64,000 nucleotides of DNA from Rhodospirillales bacterium (GCA_009377525.1 WHTW01000010.1:1-64000), one strand, 5' to 3'. Numbered from the stretch's first letter, positions 20,750 through 28,740 are shown. Notes: generated by a model not told the origin, from the letters alone. Numbers and translations: made by a program.

Positions 20750-21538
20750 ATGAAGCGCACCCGTTCCTTCAACGAAGTCCTGCTCGCCGTCGAGAACATC
20801 AGCCTGTCGTTCGGCGGCGTGAAGGCGCTCTCCGACATCAGCTTCGACATCGCCAAGGGCGAGATCCGCGCCATCATCGGGCCCAACGGCGCCGGCAAGT
20901 CGTCGATGCTGAACTGCATCAACGGCTTCTATCATCCGCAGCAGGGCGCCATCACCTACAAGGGCGTGCGCCGCAGCCAGATGCGCCCGCACGAGGCGGC
21001 CGAGCAGGGCATCGCGCGGACCTTCCAGAACATCGCGCTGTTCCGCGGCATGTCGACCCTCGACAACATCATGACCGGCCGCAATCTGCGCATGAAGACC
21101 GGCCTGTTCTGGCAGGCCCTGCATGTCGGCCCGGCGGCGCGCGAGGAGATCGAGCATCGCCGGGCAGTCGAGAAGATCATCGATTTCCTGGAGATCCAGC
21201 ACATCCGCAAGGTGCCGGTCGGCCAGCTTCCCTACGGCCTGCAGAAGCGCGTCGAGCTCGGCCGCGCGCTGGCCGCGCAACCCGAGCTGCTGCTGCTCGA
21301 CGAGCCGATGGCCGGCATGAACATCGAGGAGAAGCAGGACATGTGCCGCTTCGTGCTCGACGTGAACGACGAGTTCGGCACCACGATCTGCCTGATCGAG
21401 CACGACATGGGCGTGGTCATGGACATCTCCGACCGCGTCGTCGTCCTCGACTACGGCAAGAAGATCGGCGACGGCGCGCCCGACGAGATCAAGGGCAACC
21501 AGGCGGTGATCGACGCCTATCTCGGGGTGAGCCACTGA
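20750..21538 (+). CDS. livG: Branched-chain amino acid-type ABC transporter ATPase (LivG-like)
   Basis: A 262-residue ABC ATPase. Walker A is GPNGAGKSS near residue 44-52, the LivG-type RTFQNIALFRGMSTLDNI Q-loop follows, then the signature-like LPYGLQKRVELGRAL and Walker B LLLLDEPMAG, and the switch histidine in LIEHDMGVVMD. It powers import together with the LivF-like ATPase at 25659. The start ATG follows the hairpin repeat directly. The signature motif is LPYGLQKR rather than LSGGQ, which is common in this subfamily. Substrate specificity comes from the binding protein at 24177, not from this subunit. Confidence 0.92.
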   Translation: MKRTRSFNEVLLAVENISLSFGGVKALSDISFDIAKGEIRAIIGPNGAGKSSMLNCINGFYHPQQGAITYKGVRRSQMRPHEAAEQGIARTFQNIALFRGMSTLDNIMTGRNLRMKTGLFWQALHVGPAAREEIEHRRAVEKIIDFLEIQHIRKVPVGQLPYGLQKRVELGRALAAQPELLLLDEPMAGMNIEEKQDMCRFVLDVNDEFGTTICLIEHDMGVVMDISDRVVVLDYGKKIGDGAPDEIKGNQAVIDAYLGVSH

Positions 21539-21549
21539 TGTTGTCATTG

Positions 21550-21673
21550 CTGGGAGCGCGCCACTCCAGTGGCGCGTCAAGATCTTCCGGACCGCGCGCA
21601 TCCTGCGCGCTCATGATCATGAGCGAGCGGGAAGGTCGCGTCAGACGCGACCCAGCTCGCGGTCCAGAAGAGC
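21550..21673. repeat. Composite hairpin repeat B3 between livG and livH
   Basis: It contains a GCGCGCCACT/AGTGGCGCGT hairpin (about 21556-21577) and a longer imperfect palindrome with CTTCCGGACCGCG on the left and CGCGGTCCAGAAG on the right (about 21583-21671). The second shares the CTTCCGGACCG and TCATGA features of copies at 5505 and 54283 but has different inner sequences (GGTCGCGTCAGACGCGACC). Confidence 0.75.
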
Positions 21674-21695
21674 CTGAAAAGAGAAGAGCCTGCCC

Positions 21696-22820
21696 ATGCT
21701 AGGCCCATTCCTCGAAACCCTGATCGGCGGGCTGCTGACCGGCGTGCTCTATTCGCTGGTGGCCCTGGGCTTCGTGCTGATCTTCAAGGCCTCGGGCGTG
21801 TTCAACTTCGCCCAGGGTGCGATGGTGTTGTTCGCCGCCCTCACGCTCGCCCGCCTGACCGGCGAGATCGACGGCCGCGAGGTGCATCTCGCCAACTTCG
21901 TGATCGCCGCCGCGATCCTCGGCACCGCGCTCGCCTTCGTCGGCTGGTACGCCTGGCGGGAATACATGGCGCGTGGCGGCGGACCGGCCGAGCGCAACCG
22001 GATGGCCGTGCTGGCCGTCGTCGGCGCCGTGATCGGCGGTGCCGTCGCCTGGTTCTATGGCAAGGGCTCGTGGCCGCTCTGGGTCGCCTTGCCGGCCACC
22101 GCGGCGATCATGGGCGTGCTGGCCTACGCCATCGAGCGGCTGGTGCTGCGCCACCTGGTGAACCAGGAAGGCATCATCCTGTTCATGGCCACCCTCGGCA
22201 TCGCCTACTTCCTCGACGGCTTCGGGCAGACGCTGTGGGGCAGCGACATCTACAAGATCGATCTCGGCCTGCCCAAGGCCCCGATCTTCCTGTTCGAGGA
22301 CGTCTTCCCGGGCGGCCTGCTGGTCGAGCCGGGCGACCTGGTGGCGGCCCTGATCGCCGGCCTCCTGGTCGTGGTGCTGGCGATCTTCTTCCAGAAGACG
22401 CGCATCGGCCGTGCGCTGCGCGCGGTCGCCGACGATCATGCGGCGGCCCAGTCGGTCGGCATCCCGCTCAACACCATCTGGCTGATCGTGTGGACGGTGT
22501 CGGGCTTCGTGGCGCTCGCCGCCGGCGTCATCTGGGGCGCCAAGCTCGGCGTGCAGTTCTCGATCTCGCTGATCGCGCTCAAGGCGCTGCCGGTTCTCAT
22601 CCTGGGCGGCTTCACCTCGGTGCCGGGCGCCATCGTCGGCGGCCTGATCATCGGCGCCGGCGAGAAGCTCTCCGAGGTCTTTTTGGCGCCGATCCTGGTC
22701 AGGCAGTTCGATCTCGCCGGCGGCGGCATCGAGAACTGGTTCGCCTACATGCTGGCGCTGATCTTCCTGCTGTTCCGGCCGCAGGGCCTGTTCGGCGAAC
22801 GCATTATCGAGCGGGTCTGA
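21696..22820 (+). CDS. livH: LIV-type ABC transporter permease (LivH-like)
   Basis: A 374-residue inner-membrane permease. It opens with the family pattern LIGGLLTGVLYSLVALGFVLIF as the first helix, followed by KASGVFNFAQGAMVLFAALT. About eight hydrophobic helices are visible, and the EAA-like cytoplasmic loop RIGRALRAVADDHAAAQSVG contacts the ATPases. The insert of about 50 residues between helices 2 and 4 (ARGGGPAERN region) makes it longer than E. coli LivH. Its stop is 2 bp before the LivM start, so the permeases are translated together. Confidence 0.92.
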   Translation: MLGPFLETLIGGLLTGVLYSLVALGFVLIFKASGVFNFAQGAMVLFAALTLARLTGEIDGREVHLANFVIAAAILGTALAFVGWYAWREYMARGGGPAERNRMAVLAVVGAVIGGAVAWFYGKGSWPLWVALPATAAIMGVLAYAIERLVLRHLVNQEGIILFMATLGIAYFLDGFGQTLWGSDIYKIDLGLPKAPIFLFEDVFPGGLLVEPGDLVAALIAGLLVVVLAIFFQKTRIGRALRAVADDHAAAQSVGIPLNTIWLIVWTVSGFVALAAGVIWGAKLGVQFSISLIALKALPVLILGGFTSVPGAIVGGLIIGAGEKLSEVFLAPILVRQFDLAGGGIENWFAYMLALIFLLFRPQGLFGERIIERV

Positions 22821-22822
22821 CC

Positions 22823-23890
22823 ATGCTTTACCGCGAGGCCGGCCAGTTCAAGACGACCTACGGCGCCGACCAGCAGATCTTCCCGATCCTGCAGGACCGC
22901 CTCTTCGTGCTGGCCGTGATCGCGGCGGCCGTCCTGGTCGTGCCGCTGTTCGCCACCCAGTATCTCTACACCGAGATCCTGATCCCGTTCCTGATCCTGT
23001 CGCTCGCCGCCATCGGCCTCAACATCCTGGTCGGCTATTGCGGGCAGGTGTCGCTGGGCACCGGTGGATTCATGGCCGTAGGCGCCTACGCCGCCTACAA
23101 CCTCGGGCTCCGCGTGCCCGAGCTCAACAATCTGGTGATCGTGTTCCTGTTCGGCGGGTTGATGTCGGCGGCGGTCGGCATCCTGTTCGGGCTGCCGTCG
23201 CTTCGGATCAAGGGTTTCTACCTCGCCGTCGCCACGCTCGCCTCGCAGTTCTTCCTCGACTGGCTGTTCGCGCGCGTGAAGTGGCTCACCAACTACACCC
23301 CGTCGGGCTCGGTGGCGGTCGGCGAGACCAGCGCCTTCGGCTGGAAGATCGACACGCCGGCCGAGCGTTACCTGTTCATCCTGGCCTTCGTCGTGGTCGC
23401 CACCGTGGTCGCCAAGAATCTGGTGCGCGGCCATATCGGCCGCTCGTGGATGGCGATCCGCGACATGGACATCGCCGCCGAGATCATCGGCTTCCGGCCA
23501 CTCCGGACCAAGCTCTCGGCCTTCGCCGTCAGCTCCTTCTTCATCGGCATCGCCGGCGCCATGTGGGGCTTCTTGCGCCTGGGCTCGTGGGAGCCGCTCG
23601 CCTTCGACATCAACCGCAGCTTCCAGATCCTGTTCATGGTGATCATCGGCGGGCTCGGCTCGCTGCTCGGCAGCTTTTTAGGGGCGGCCTTCATCGTCCT
23701 GACACCGATCCTGCTCAACCAGATGCCGGGCTGGCTCGGCGTCGGGATGTCGACTGCCCTGATCAGCCACCTCGAATTCATGGTGTTCGGCGCCATGATC
23801 ATCTTCTTCCTGATCGTCGAGCCGCACGGGCTGGCGCGCCTGTGGTCGATCGCCAAGGAGAAACTGAGGCTATGGCCGTTTCCGCATTGA
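22823..23890 (+). CDS. livM: LIV-type ABC transporter permease (LivM-like)
   Basis: A 355-residue inner-membrane permease that pairs with the LivH-like subunit. The conserved stretches LSLAAIGLNILVGYCGQVSLG and PSLRIKGFYLAVATLASQ are the LivM hallmarks, and the coupling loop IGRSWMAIRDMDIAAEIIG is present. About ten hydrophobic segments span the sequence. The ATG at 22823 was chosen because homology starts there; the longer frame upstream is out-of-frame livH. A paired-arm repeat follows before the binding-protein gene. Confidence 0.92.
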   Translation: MLYREAGQFKTTYGADQQIFPILQDRLFVLAVIAAAVLVVPLFATQYLYTEILIPFLILSLAAIGLNILVGYCGQVSLGTGGFMAVGAYAAYNLGLRVPELNNLVIVFLFGGLMSAAVGILFGLPSLRIKGFYLAVATLASQFFLDWLFARVKWLTNYTPSGSVAVGETSAFGWKIDTPAERYLFILAFVVVATVVAKNLVRGHIGRSWMAIRDMDIAAEIIGFRPLRTKLSAFAVSSFFIGIAGAMWGFLRLGSWEPLAFDINRSFQILFMVIIGGLGSLLGSFLGAAFIVLTPILLNQMPGWLGVGMSTALISHLEFMVFGAMIIFFLIVEPHGLARLWSIAKEKLRLWPFPH

Positions 23891-23940
23891 AGATCACGTC
23901 AGACGAGCAGCTTGTTTCCCCATGCTCCTCTCCCTTCATG

Positions 23941-24057
23941 CTCCTCTCCCCCGCTAGGGCCCCCACGGGGGAGAGGTTGGGTGAGGGGGCATCGACAGCT
24001 CGCGCAACCCCCTCACCTAGCCTCTCCCCCTAACGGGGCCCTAACGGGGGGAGAGGA
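23941..24057. repeat. Paired-arm repeat element C2 without a gene inside
   Basis: Left arm 23941-23989 and right arm 24008-24057 are in opposite orientation and separated by 18 bp. Each arm has its own hairpin of CTCTCCCC and GGGGAGAG, followed or preceded by TGAGGGGG/CCCCCTCA. The arrangement matches the arms that enclose the DUF559 gene at 15180-15602. A short partial copy (ATGCTCCTCTCCC) precedes it at about 23922. It lies between the permease and binding-protein genes. Confidence 0.9.
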
Positions 24058-24176
24058 ATATGAGATCGAGAAAGATGAGATCGAACAGAGAAGTGATTTC
24101 GACGATCCGCAATATGTTCTAGGCTGCAACCAAGGACCGGCCTCAAGGAACGGTCCATCATCCGAGGAGGAAACCG

Positions 24177-25502
24177 ATGGGACTTCGCAAGCTAGCGCTG
24201 ATGGGCGCGGCCGTCGTGGCGGCCGGGATCGCCACATCGGCAACCGCCCAGGGGCCGAATGAGCAGTTCATTCCCGGCCTGATCTACCGCACCGGCGCCT
24301 ACGCGCCCAACGGCATCCCGTTCGCCAACGGCGTTGCCGACTACTACGCCCTGATCAATGAGCGCGACGGCGGCATCAACGGCGTCAAGATCGTCTACGA
24401 GGAATGCGATACCGGCTATGCCACCGACCGCGGCGTCGAATGCTACGAGCGGCTGAAGAACAAAGGCCCGACCGGGGCCGCCTACGTCAACCCGCTCAGC
24501 ACGGGCATCACGTTCGCGCTCACCGAGAAGGCGCCGATCGACAAGATTCCGGTGATCTCGATGGGCTACGGCCGCTCGGAGTCGCGCGACGGCAGCGTGT
24601 TCCAGTGGAACTTCCCGCTGCTCGGCACCTACTGGTCGGCGGCCGACATCATCATGCAGCACATCGCGCTGAAGGAAGGCGGCTTCGACAAGCTCAAGGG
24701 CAAGAAGATCGTGCTGGTCTATCACGATTCGCCCTACGGCAAGGAGCCGATCGCGCTCCTCGAGAAGCGCGCCAAGATGCACGGCTTCACGTTCACGCCG
24801 ATGCCCGTCACCCATCCCGGCGTCGAGCAGAAGGCGACCTGGCTGCAGATCCGCCAGAACCGGCCGGACTATGTCCTGCTGTGGGGCTGGGGCGTCATGA
24901 ACTCGACCTCGATCAAGGAGGCTGCCGCAGTGGGCTTCCCGCGCGAAAAGCTGTTCGGCGTGTGGTGGTCGGGTGCCGAGCCCGACGTGCGCCCGGCCGA
25001 GGGCGGCGCCAAGGGCTACCATGCCGCCATGCTGCAGCACGGCGCCGGCCAGTTCGGCGTCCATGCCGACCTCAAGAAGTACCTCTACGACAAGGGCAAG
25101 GGCGTGGCGAAGTGGGATGAGACCGACGAGGTCCTCTACAACCGCGGCCTGGTCAACGCCATGCTGGGCGTCGAATCGATTCGTACGGCGATGAAGAAGT
25201 TCGGCAACAAGCCGATGACCGGCGAGCAGGTGCGCTGGGGCATCGAGCATCTCGATCTCAGCGCCGCCCGGCTCAAGGAGCTGGGCTTCGAGGGCATGCT
25301 GCAGCCGCTCAAGGTGACCTGCAGCGACCACGAGGGCACGCGCGCCGGCCGCATCCAGCAGTGGGACGGCGCCAAGTGGGTGGTGGTCTCCGACTGGTAC
25401 CAGTCGGACGACAAGGTCATCAAGCCGATGGTCGACGCCGCCGCCAAGAAGTACGCGGCAGAGAAGAAGCTTCCCGTCCGCGATTGCTCGAAGGAGAGCT
25501 GA
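24177..25502 (+). CDS. LIV-type ABC transporter substrate-binding protein
   Basis: A 441-residue periplasmic binding protein with signal peptide (LRKLALMGAAVVAAGIATSATAQ) and a type I periplasmic-binding fold of the Leu/Ile/Val family. A strong GAGGAGGAAACC site precedes the ATG. Family features include NGVADYYALINERDGGINGVK and VYHDSPYGKEPIALLEKRAK. It presents substrate to the LivH/LivM permeases. The subgroup is that found beside acyl-CoA ligases, so an organic acid is a more likely ligand than an amino acid; that is inference from context. Confidence 0.9.
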   Translation: MGLRKLALMGAAVVAAGIATSATAQGPNEQFIPGLIYRTGAYAPNGIPFANGVADYYALINERDGGINGVKIVYEECDTGYATDRGVECYERLKNKGPTGAAYVNPLSTGITFALTEKAPIDKIPVISMGYGRSESRDGSVFQWNFPLLGTYWSAADIIMQHIALKEGGFDKLKGKKIVLVYHDSPYGKEPIALLEKRAKMHGFTFTPMPVTHPGVEQKATWLQIRQNRPDYVLLWGWGVMNSTSIKEAAAVGFPREKLFGVWWSGAEPDVRPAEGGAKGYHAAMLQHGAGQFGVHADLKKYLYDKGKGVAKWDETDEVLYNRGLVNAMLGVESIRTAMKKFGNKPMTGEQVRWGIEHLDLSAARLKELGFEGMLQPLKVTCSDHEGTRAGRIQQWDGAKWVVVSDWYQSDDKVIKPMVDAAAKKYAAEKKLPVRDCSKES

Positions 25503-25513
25503 GATCGGGGAAA

Positions 25514-25641
25514 ACCTCGTCCTGAGGAGCGGCCCGCATACGCGCATTCACATGCGCGCTTGCCGTGTCTCGAAGGACGGCCACAGTCGTGATGTGGCCC
25601 ACCCTTCGAGACGGCTGCTGCGCAGCCTCCTCAGGGTGAGG
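25514..25641. repeat. Palindromic repeat D (CCTCGTCCTGAGGAGC type)
   Basis: The ends are ACCTCGTCCTGAGGAGC and GCCTCCTCAGGGTGAGGC, imperfect inverted copies. Inside is a second inverted pair, GTCTCGAAGGACGG and CACCCTTCGAGACGG. This compound palindrome resembles dispersed intergenic repeats that I recall from Bradyrhizobium and relatives; only one copy lies in this window. It fills the gap between the binding protein and LivF-like genes. Confidence 0.75.
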
Positions 25642-25658
25642 CAATTCAGGAAACGAGC

Positions 25659-26489
25659 ATGAGCGTCACCACGCCCGCACCTGCGCCCGCCGCCAACGTC
25701 ATCGACGTGGTCAACATCGAGGTGATCTACAATCACGTCATCCTCGTGCTGAAGGGCGTGTCGCTCGCGGTGGCACAGGGATCGATCGTGGCGCTGCTGG
25801 GCGCCAACGGCGCCGGCAAGTCGACGACGCTGAAGGCGATCTCCAACCTGCTGCGGACCGAGCGCGGCGAGGTCACCAAAGGCCATGTGCTGTGCCGCGG
25901 CGAGCGCGTCGATGGGCTCACACCCAACGACCTGGTGCGGCGTGGCGTCATCCAGGTCATGGAAGGCCGCCACTGCTTCGGCCATCTCACGGTCGAGGAG
26001 AACCTGCTGACCGGCGCCTTCATCCACGGCAGCAAGCGCCGCCAGATCGCCGACGACCTCGAGAAGGTCTACCACTACTTCCCGCGCCTCAGGGAACGGC
26101 GCACCAGCCAGGCCGGCTACACCTCGGGCGGCGAGCAGCAGATGACGGCGATCGGCCGCGCCCTGATGAGCCGGCCCAGCACCATCCTGCTCGACGAGCC
26201 GTCGATGGGCCTGGCGCCGCAGCTTGTCGGGGAGATCTTCGAGATCGTCAAGAACCTCAACGAGCAGGAGAAGGTCTCGATCCTGCTGGCCGAGCAGAAC
26301 ACCAACGTCGCCCTGCGCTACGCCCATTACGGCTACATCCTGGAGAACGGCCGCGTCGTGCTCGACGGCGACGCTGCCTCCTTGCGCGAGAACGAGGATG
26401 TGAAGGAGTTCTATCTCGGCATCGGCGGCGAGGGCCGCCGCTCGTTCCGCGACGTCAAGCACTACCGCCGGCGCAAGCGCTGGCTCTAG
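25659..26489 (+). CDS. livF: LIV-type ABC transporter ATPase (LivF-like)
   Basis: A 276-residue ATPase, second nucleotide-binding subunit of the transporter. Walker A is GANGAGKSTT, the signature is TSGGEQQMTAIGRAL, Walker B is ILLDEPSMGLAP and the C-terminal switch has a glutamine-rich LLAEQNTNVALRYAHYGY. It has a slightly long N-terminus rich in Ala and Pro. It ends the LIV operon; a BrnT remnant starts 35 bp later. All motifs required for ATP hydrolysis are present. Confidence 0.92.
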   Translation: MSVTTPAPAPAANVIDVVNIEVIYNHVILVLKGVSLAVAQGSIVALLGANGAGKSTTLKAISNLLRTERGEVTKGHVLCRGERVDGLTPNDLVRRGVIQVMEGRHCFGHLTVEENLLTGAFIHGSKRRQIADDLEKVYHYFPRLRERRTSQAGYTSGGEQQMTAIGRALMSRPSTILLDEPSMGLAPQLVGEIFEIVKNLNEQEKVSILLAEQNTNVALRYAHYGYILENGRVVLDGDAASLRENEDVKEFYLGIGGEGRRSFRDVKHYRRRKRWL

Positions 26490-26524
26490 GGGCCTGCCAA
26501 ACCTAATTTTCGTAACTACAAATA

Positions 26525-26806
26525 ATGCCGTTCGTCTGGGATCCGCCAAGGCCGAGCGTAACCTCGCCAGGCACGGAATCTCGTTCGAAGAGGCATGGGA
26601 ATTCGATTGGGCCGGCGCCGTCGTCGTCGACCGGTCTCGCCGTGTCGACGGTGAGCTTTCGCCAGGCGGCGATCGGCCTTTTGCACGGCCGTGTCTGTAC
26701 GCTGATCTTTGCCGATCGTCCCGATGGCGTTCGATTGATCAGCTTCCGGCGGGCCAATCGATCGGAGGAAAAGGTCTATGAGAAAGTCCGGCCAAGGTCG
26801 GCGTAG
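26525..26806 (+). pseudogene. brnT: BrnT-type toxin with two compensating frameshifts
   Basis: The frame opens as MPFVWDP, the normal BrnT start, then leaves the homologous frame near 26542. There a single G appears to be lost, so that AKAERNLARHGISFEEAW is read in another frame. Near 26656 the original frame returns as FRQAAIGLLHGRVCTLIF and continues to FRRANRSEEKVYEKVR. The net reading frame is kept, giving 93 residues whose middle 40 are nonsense. The BrnT core histidine region (ARHG) and the central strands are lost, so RNase activity is unlikely. The BrnA start lies inside its 3' end, so translational coupling to the antitoxin is preserved. Confidence 0.8.
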
Positions 26807-27047
26807 CCGCGTCAGGGACGACAGCCCATTGAGCGCAGCCGAGCTGCGAACCGCTCGGCCTGCCCGGGATGCCGTGCCTCATGTCGTCGAAGCCGTCCGT
26901 CGACGCGGTCGTCCCCGCGGCGAAAGCAAGGCCCTGGTCACCTTGCGTCTCGACAAGGATGTCGTCGCCGCACTGCGAGCCGGCGGCGACGGTTGGCAGA
27001 CGCGCATCAACGAGTTGCTGCGCGTGGCCGTCGGCTTGAGGGGCTGA
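26778..27047 (+). CDS. brnA: BrnA-type antitoxin
   Basis: The 89-residue protein has the BrnA C-terminal ribbon-helix-helix region VTLRLDKDVVAALRAGGDGWQ followed by TRINELLRVAVGL. BrnA binds BrnT and represses the operon through this domain. GGAGG lies 9 bp before the ATG at 26778. The gene overlaps the end of the BrnT reading frame by 29 bp, as in intact modules. With a defective toxin it is either a free repressor or on the way to decay. The N-terminal half is basic and unusual. Confidence 0.82.
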   Translation: MRKSGQGRRSRVRDDSPLSAAELRTARPARDAVPHVVEAVRRRGRPRGESKALVTLRLDKDVVAALRAGGDGWQTRINELLRVAVGLRG

Positions 27048-27120
27048 GGCCACCTCGCCTCGGGCACGGCTACCTCGCAGGTAATTGCCCGTCTCCATTG
27101 CCGCGGCCGATGCTGATGGC

Positions 27121-27495
27121 ATGTGGACCGCCCTTGCCTTTGCCGTCGTCGGCGCCATCCACCTGATGCCGGTCGCCCCGGTGTTCGTGCCCGAGACCCT
27201 GTCGCGCCTCTACGGCATCGTGCCGACCGATTCCACGCTGCTGGTGCTGATGCGCCATCGCGCCCTTCTGCTGGCGCTGGTCGGGATTCTCTGCCTCTGG
27301 GCGAGCTGGGCGCCACCGGTGCGGCCCGCCGCGCTCCTGGCGGCCGCGATCAACATCGTGGGCTTCCTCGGCTTCTATGTCCTCTACGGCAATCCCGGCG
27401 GCGCCTTGCGCACCATCGCCATCGCCGATCTGATCGCGCTGCCGCCGCTTGCCTTCGCGGCCTGGACGACGCTGGCGCGCAGCTCGGCGTCTTAG
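27121..27495 (+). CDS. Small four-helix membrane protein, unknown function
   Basis: A 124-residue hydrophobic protein with four predicted membrane helices (about 2-20, 43-61, 67-88 and 95-118). A short loop MRHRALLLALVG carries basic residues. I recognise the type as a conserved proteobacterial family sometimes mislabelled phosphopantetheine adenylyltransferase; it has no HxGH nucleotidyltransferase motif, so that label would be wrong. The ATG at 27121 gives the best hydrophobic start. It converges with the exporter gene and the two stop codons overlap. Confidence 0.65.
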   Translation: MWTALAFAVVGAIHLMPVAPVFVPETLSRLYGIVPTDSTLLVLMRHRALLLALVGILCLWASWAPPVRPAALLAAAINIVGFLGFYVLYGNPGGALRTIAIADLIALPPLAFAAWTTLARSSAS

Positions 27496-27815
27496 GCCGA
27501 ATTGTCCGACAGCTTCATCAGGATGAGGCCGCTCACGATCAGCACGGCCGCCACGATGCGCCCGAAGCTCGCCTGCTCGCCCAGGATGACGATGCCGAAG
27601 ATGAAGGCGCCGGCTGCGCCGATGCCCGTCCACACCGAGTAGGCGGTGCCGAGCGGCAGCGTCTTCATGGAGATCGACAGCAGGATCATGCTCGCGACCA
27701 TTCCCACCAGGCTGATGATGGTCGGCCGGAGCTTGGTGAAGCCTTCGGAATGCTTCATTGCCGAGGCCCACACGATCTCCAGCAGGCCCGCGATCGTCAG
27801 ATATATCCAAGCCAT
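27492..27815 (-). CDS. SMR-family exporter, SugE/Gdx (guanidinium) type
   Basis: A 107-residue four-helix small multidrug resistance protein. Glu13 in the first helix (TIAGLLEIVWASAMK) is the essential proton and substrate carboxylate. The WASAMKHSEGFTKLRP stretch and GTAYSVWTGIGAAGAF are typical for the SugE/Gdx branch rather than EmrE. Gdx proteins export guanidinium in exchange for protons. AAGGAGA lies 6 bp before the ATG at 27815. I looked for a guanidine riboswitch in the 117 bp upstream and could not find the consensus of any class. No partner SMR gene lies beside it, so it would be a homodimer. Confidence 0.87.
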   Translation of the reverse strand: MAWIYLTIAGLLEIVWASAMKHSEGFTKLRPTIISLVGMVASMILLSISMKTLPLGTAYSVWTGIGAAGAFIFGIVILGEQASFGRIVAAVLIVSGLILMKLSDNSA

Positions 27816-27944
27816 ATCGGCTCTCCTTACACAGAGCCGGGCCGTCCCGGACATGTGCCCATCGATTGGGGGAGGACGTGGCCTCGCGTCGGCGATGTAG
27901 GCGGTGGACGCTGCCGTTCAACCGTGGGGCGGCCTTAGAAAAAA

Positions 27945-28426
27945 TCAGGCCGCCTTGCTCTCCGCCGCCTTCTTCGGGATCGGCGGCGCGAAGCGGAAAG
28001 CCGCGCCCAGCCGGTTCCAGGCGTTGATGTTGGCAACCGCCACGCTGAGCGCGATCACCTCGTCCTCGCTGAAGTGACGGCGCACCGCCTCGTAGGCCTC
28101 GTCGGGCACGCTGCGGTCGGCGAGCCGCGTCAGCAGCTCGGCCCAGGCGAGCGCCGCACGTTCCTTGTCCGAAAAGATGCCGGCCTCGTGCCAGGTCGCC
28201 ACCAGGTCGACCTTCTCCTGCGGCACGCCGAGCCGCCGCGATACGTTGAGATGGATTGCAGGCAGAAGGCGCAGTTGTTGATCTGCGAGACGCGCAGCTT
28301 GGCCAGCTCGACGATCGTCTTGTCGAGGCCCGACCCCTCGGTGCTCTTGCCCATGGCCAGCAGGGCAGCCTGGGCGCCGGGCGCGGTCTTCTGAAAGGTT
28401 TCATAGGAGATACGGACGTGGGACAT
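27945..28426 (-). pseudogene. AhpD/carboxymuconolactone decarboxylase-like protein, frameshifted
   Basis: Two frames make one protein of about 160 residues. The first (28426 down to about 28258) has VELAKLRVSQINNCAFCLQ with the CxxC redox motif. The second (about 28250 to 27945) continues VPQEKVDLVATWHEAG and ALAWAELLTRLAD to the end. One base seems to be missing after the CAFCLQ codons near 28256, since restoring it reads IHLNVSRRLGV across the joint. Intact relatives are peroxidase-like disulfide proteins. The rest looks undecayed, so this may be a very recent mutation or an assembly indel. Confidence 0.82.
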
Positions 28427-28513
28427 GCCATGAATTCCAAGATATTCGAACTCTGATATAACGCCCTGGCGGGCAGTTCAAGAGCGGACCGCCGCCGGCC
28501 GTGGTACCTTGGA

Positions 28514-28678
28514 ATGGCCATGGACAGTGAAACTATCAAGCTTGCTCTCGACCTCCTGCGCGCCATCCAGGCCGACCTGGACGCCGTGAGAGAGGACCTG
28601 CGCGAGATCAAGCGATGCCTGACGTCGCTGGAAGCCTCCGTAGCGGACTTGGCCGTGGTGCTGCAGGCATTTCGATAG
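28514..28678 (+). CDS. Small coiled-coil protein (54 residues)
   Basis: An open frame of 54 residues beginning MAMDSETIKLALDLLRAIQ and ending in VVLQAF-R. The sequence is almost entirely helical with leucines and isoleucines at heptad spacing (ADLDAVREDLREIKRCLTSLE), so a coiled coil is likely. It resembles a family of short alphaproteobacterial proteins with ETIKLALDLLRAI starts, usually somewhat longer. A second ATG lies 6 bp downstream. The ribosome-binding site is weak. It sits between a frameshifted AhpD-like gene and the PaaK-like ligase. Function unknown. Confidence 0.55.
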   Translation: MAMDSETIKLALDLLRAIQADLDAVREDLREIKRCLTSLEASVADLAVVLQAFR

Positions 28679-28740
28679 GCTGCCTTGGCAAAGGGCCGTC
28701 ACGGCGTCTACCGTGGTCGCCAAAGCCCGAGGAAACGCCC

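Noticed and set aside
15180-24057. CRISPR array built from the CTCTCCCC repeats
   Set aside because: Copies are few, inverted and kilobases apart, without regular spacers or cas genes.
27121-27495. Phosphopantetheine adenylyltransferase
   Set aside because: The name circulates for this membrane protein type, but there is no nucleotidyltransferase motif and the protein is all hydrophobic helices.
27816-27944. Possible guanidine riboswitch upstream of the Gdx-type exporter
   Set aside because: The region has ACGG twice and a CTAAGG stretch, but the conserved cores of guanidine classes I, II and III could not be placed with their stems. No support.
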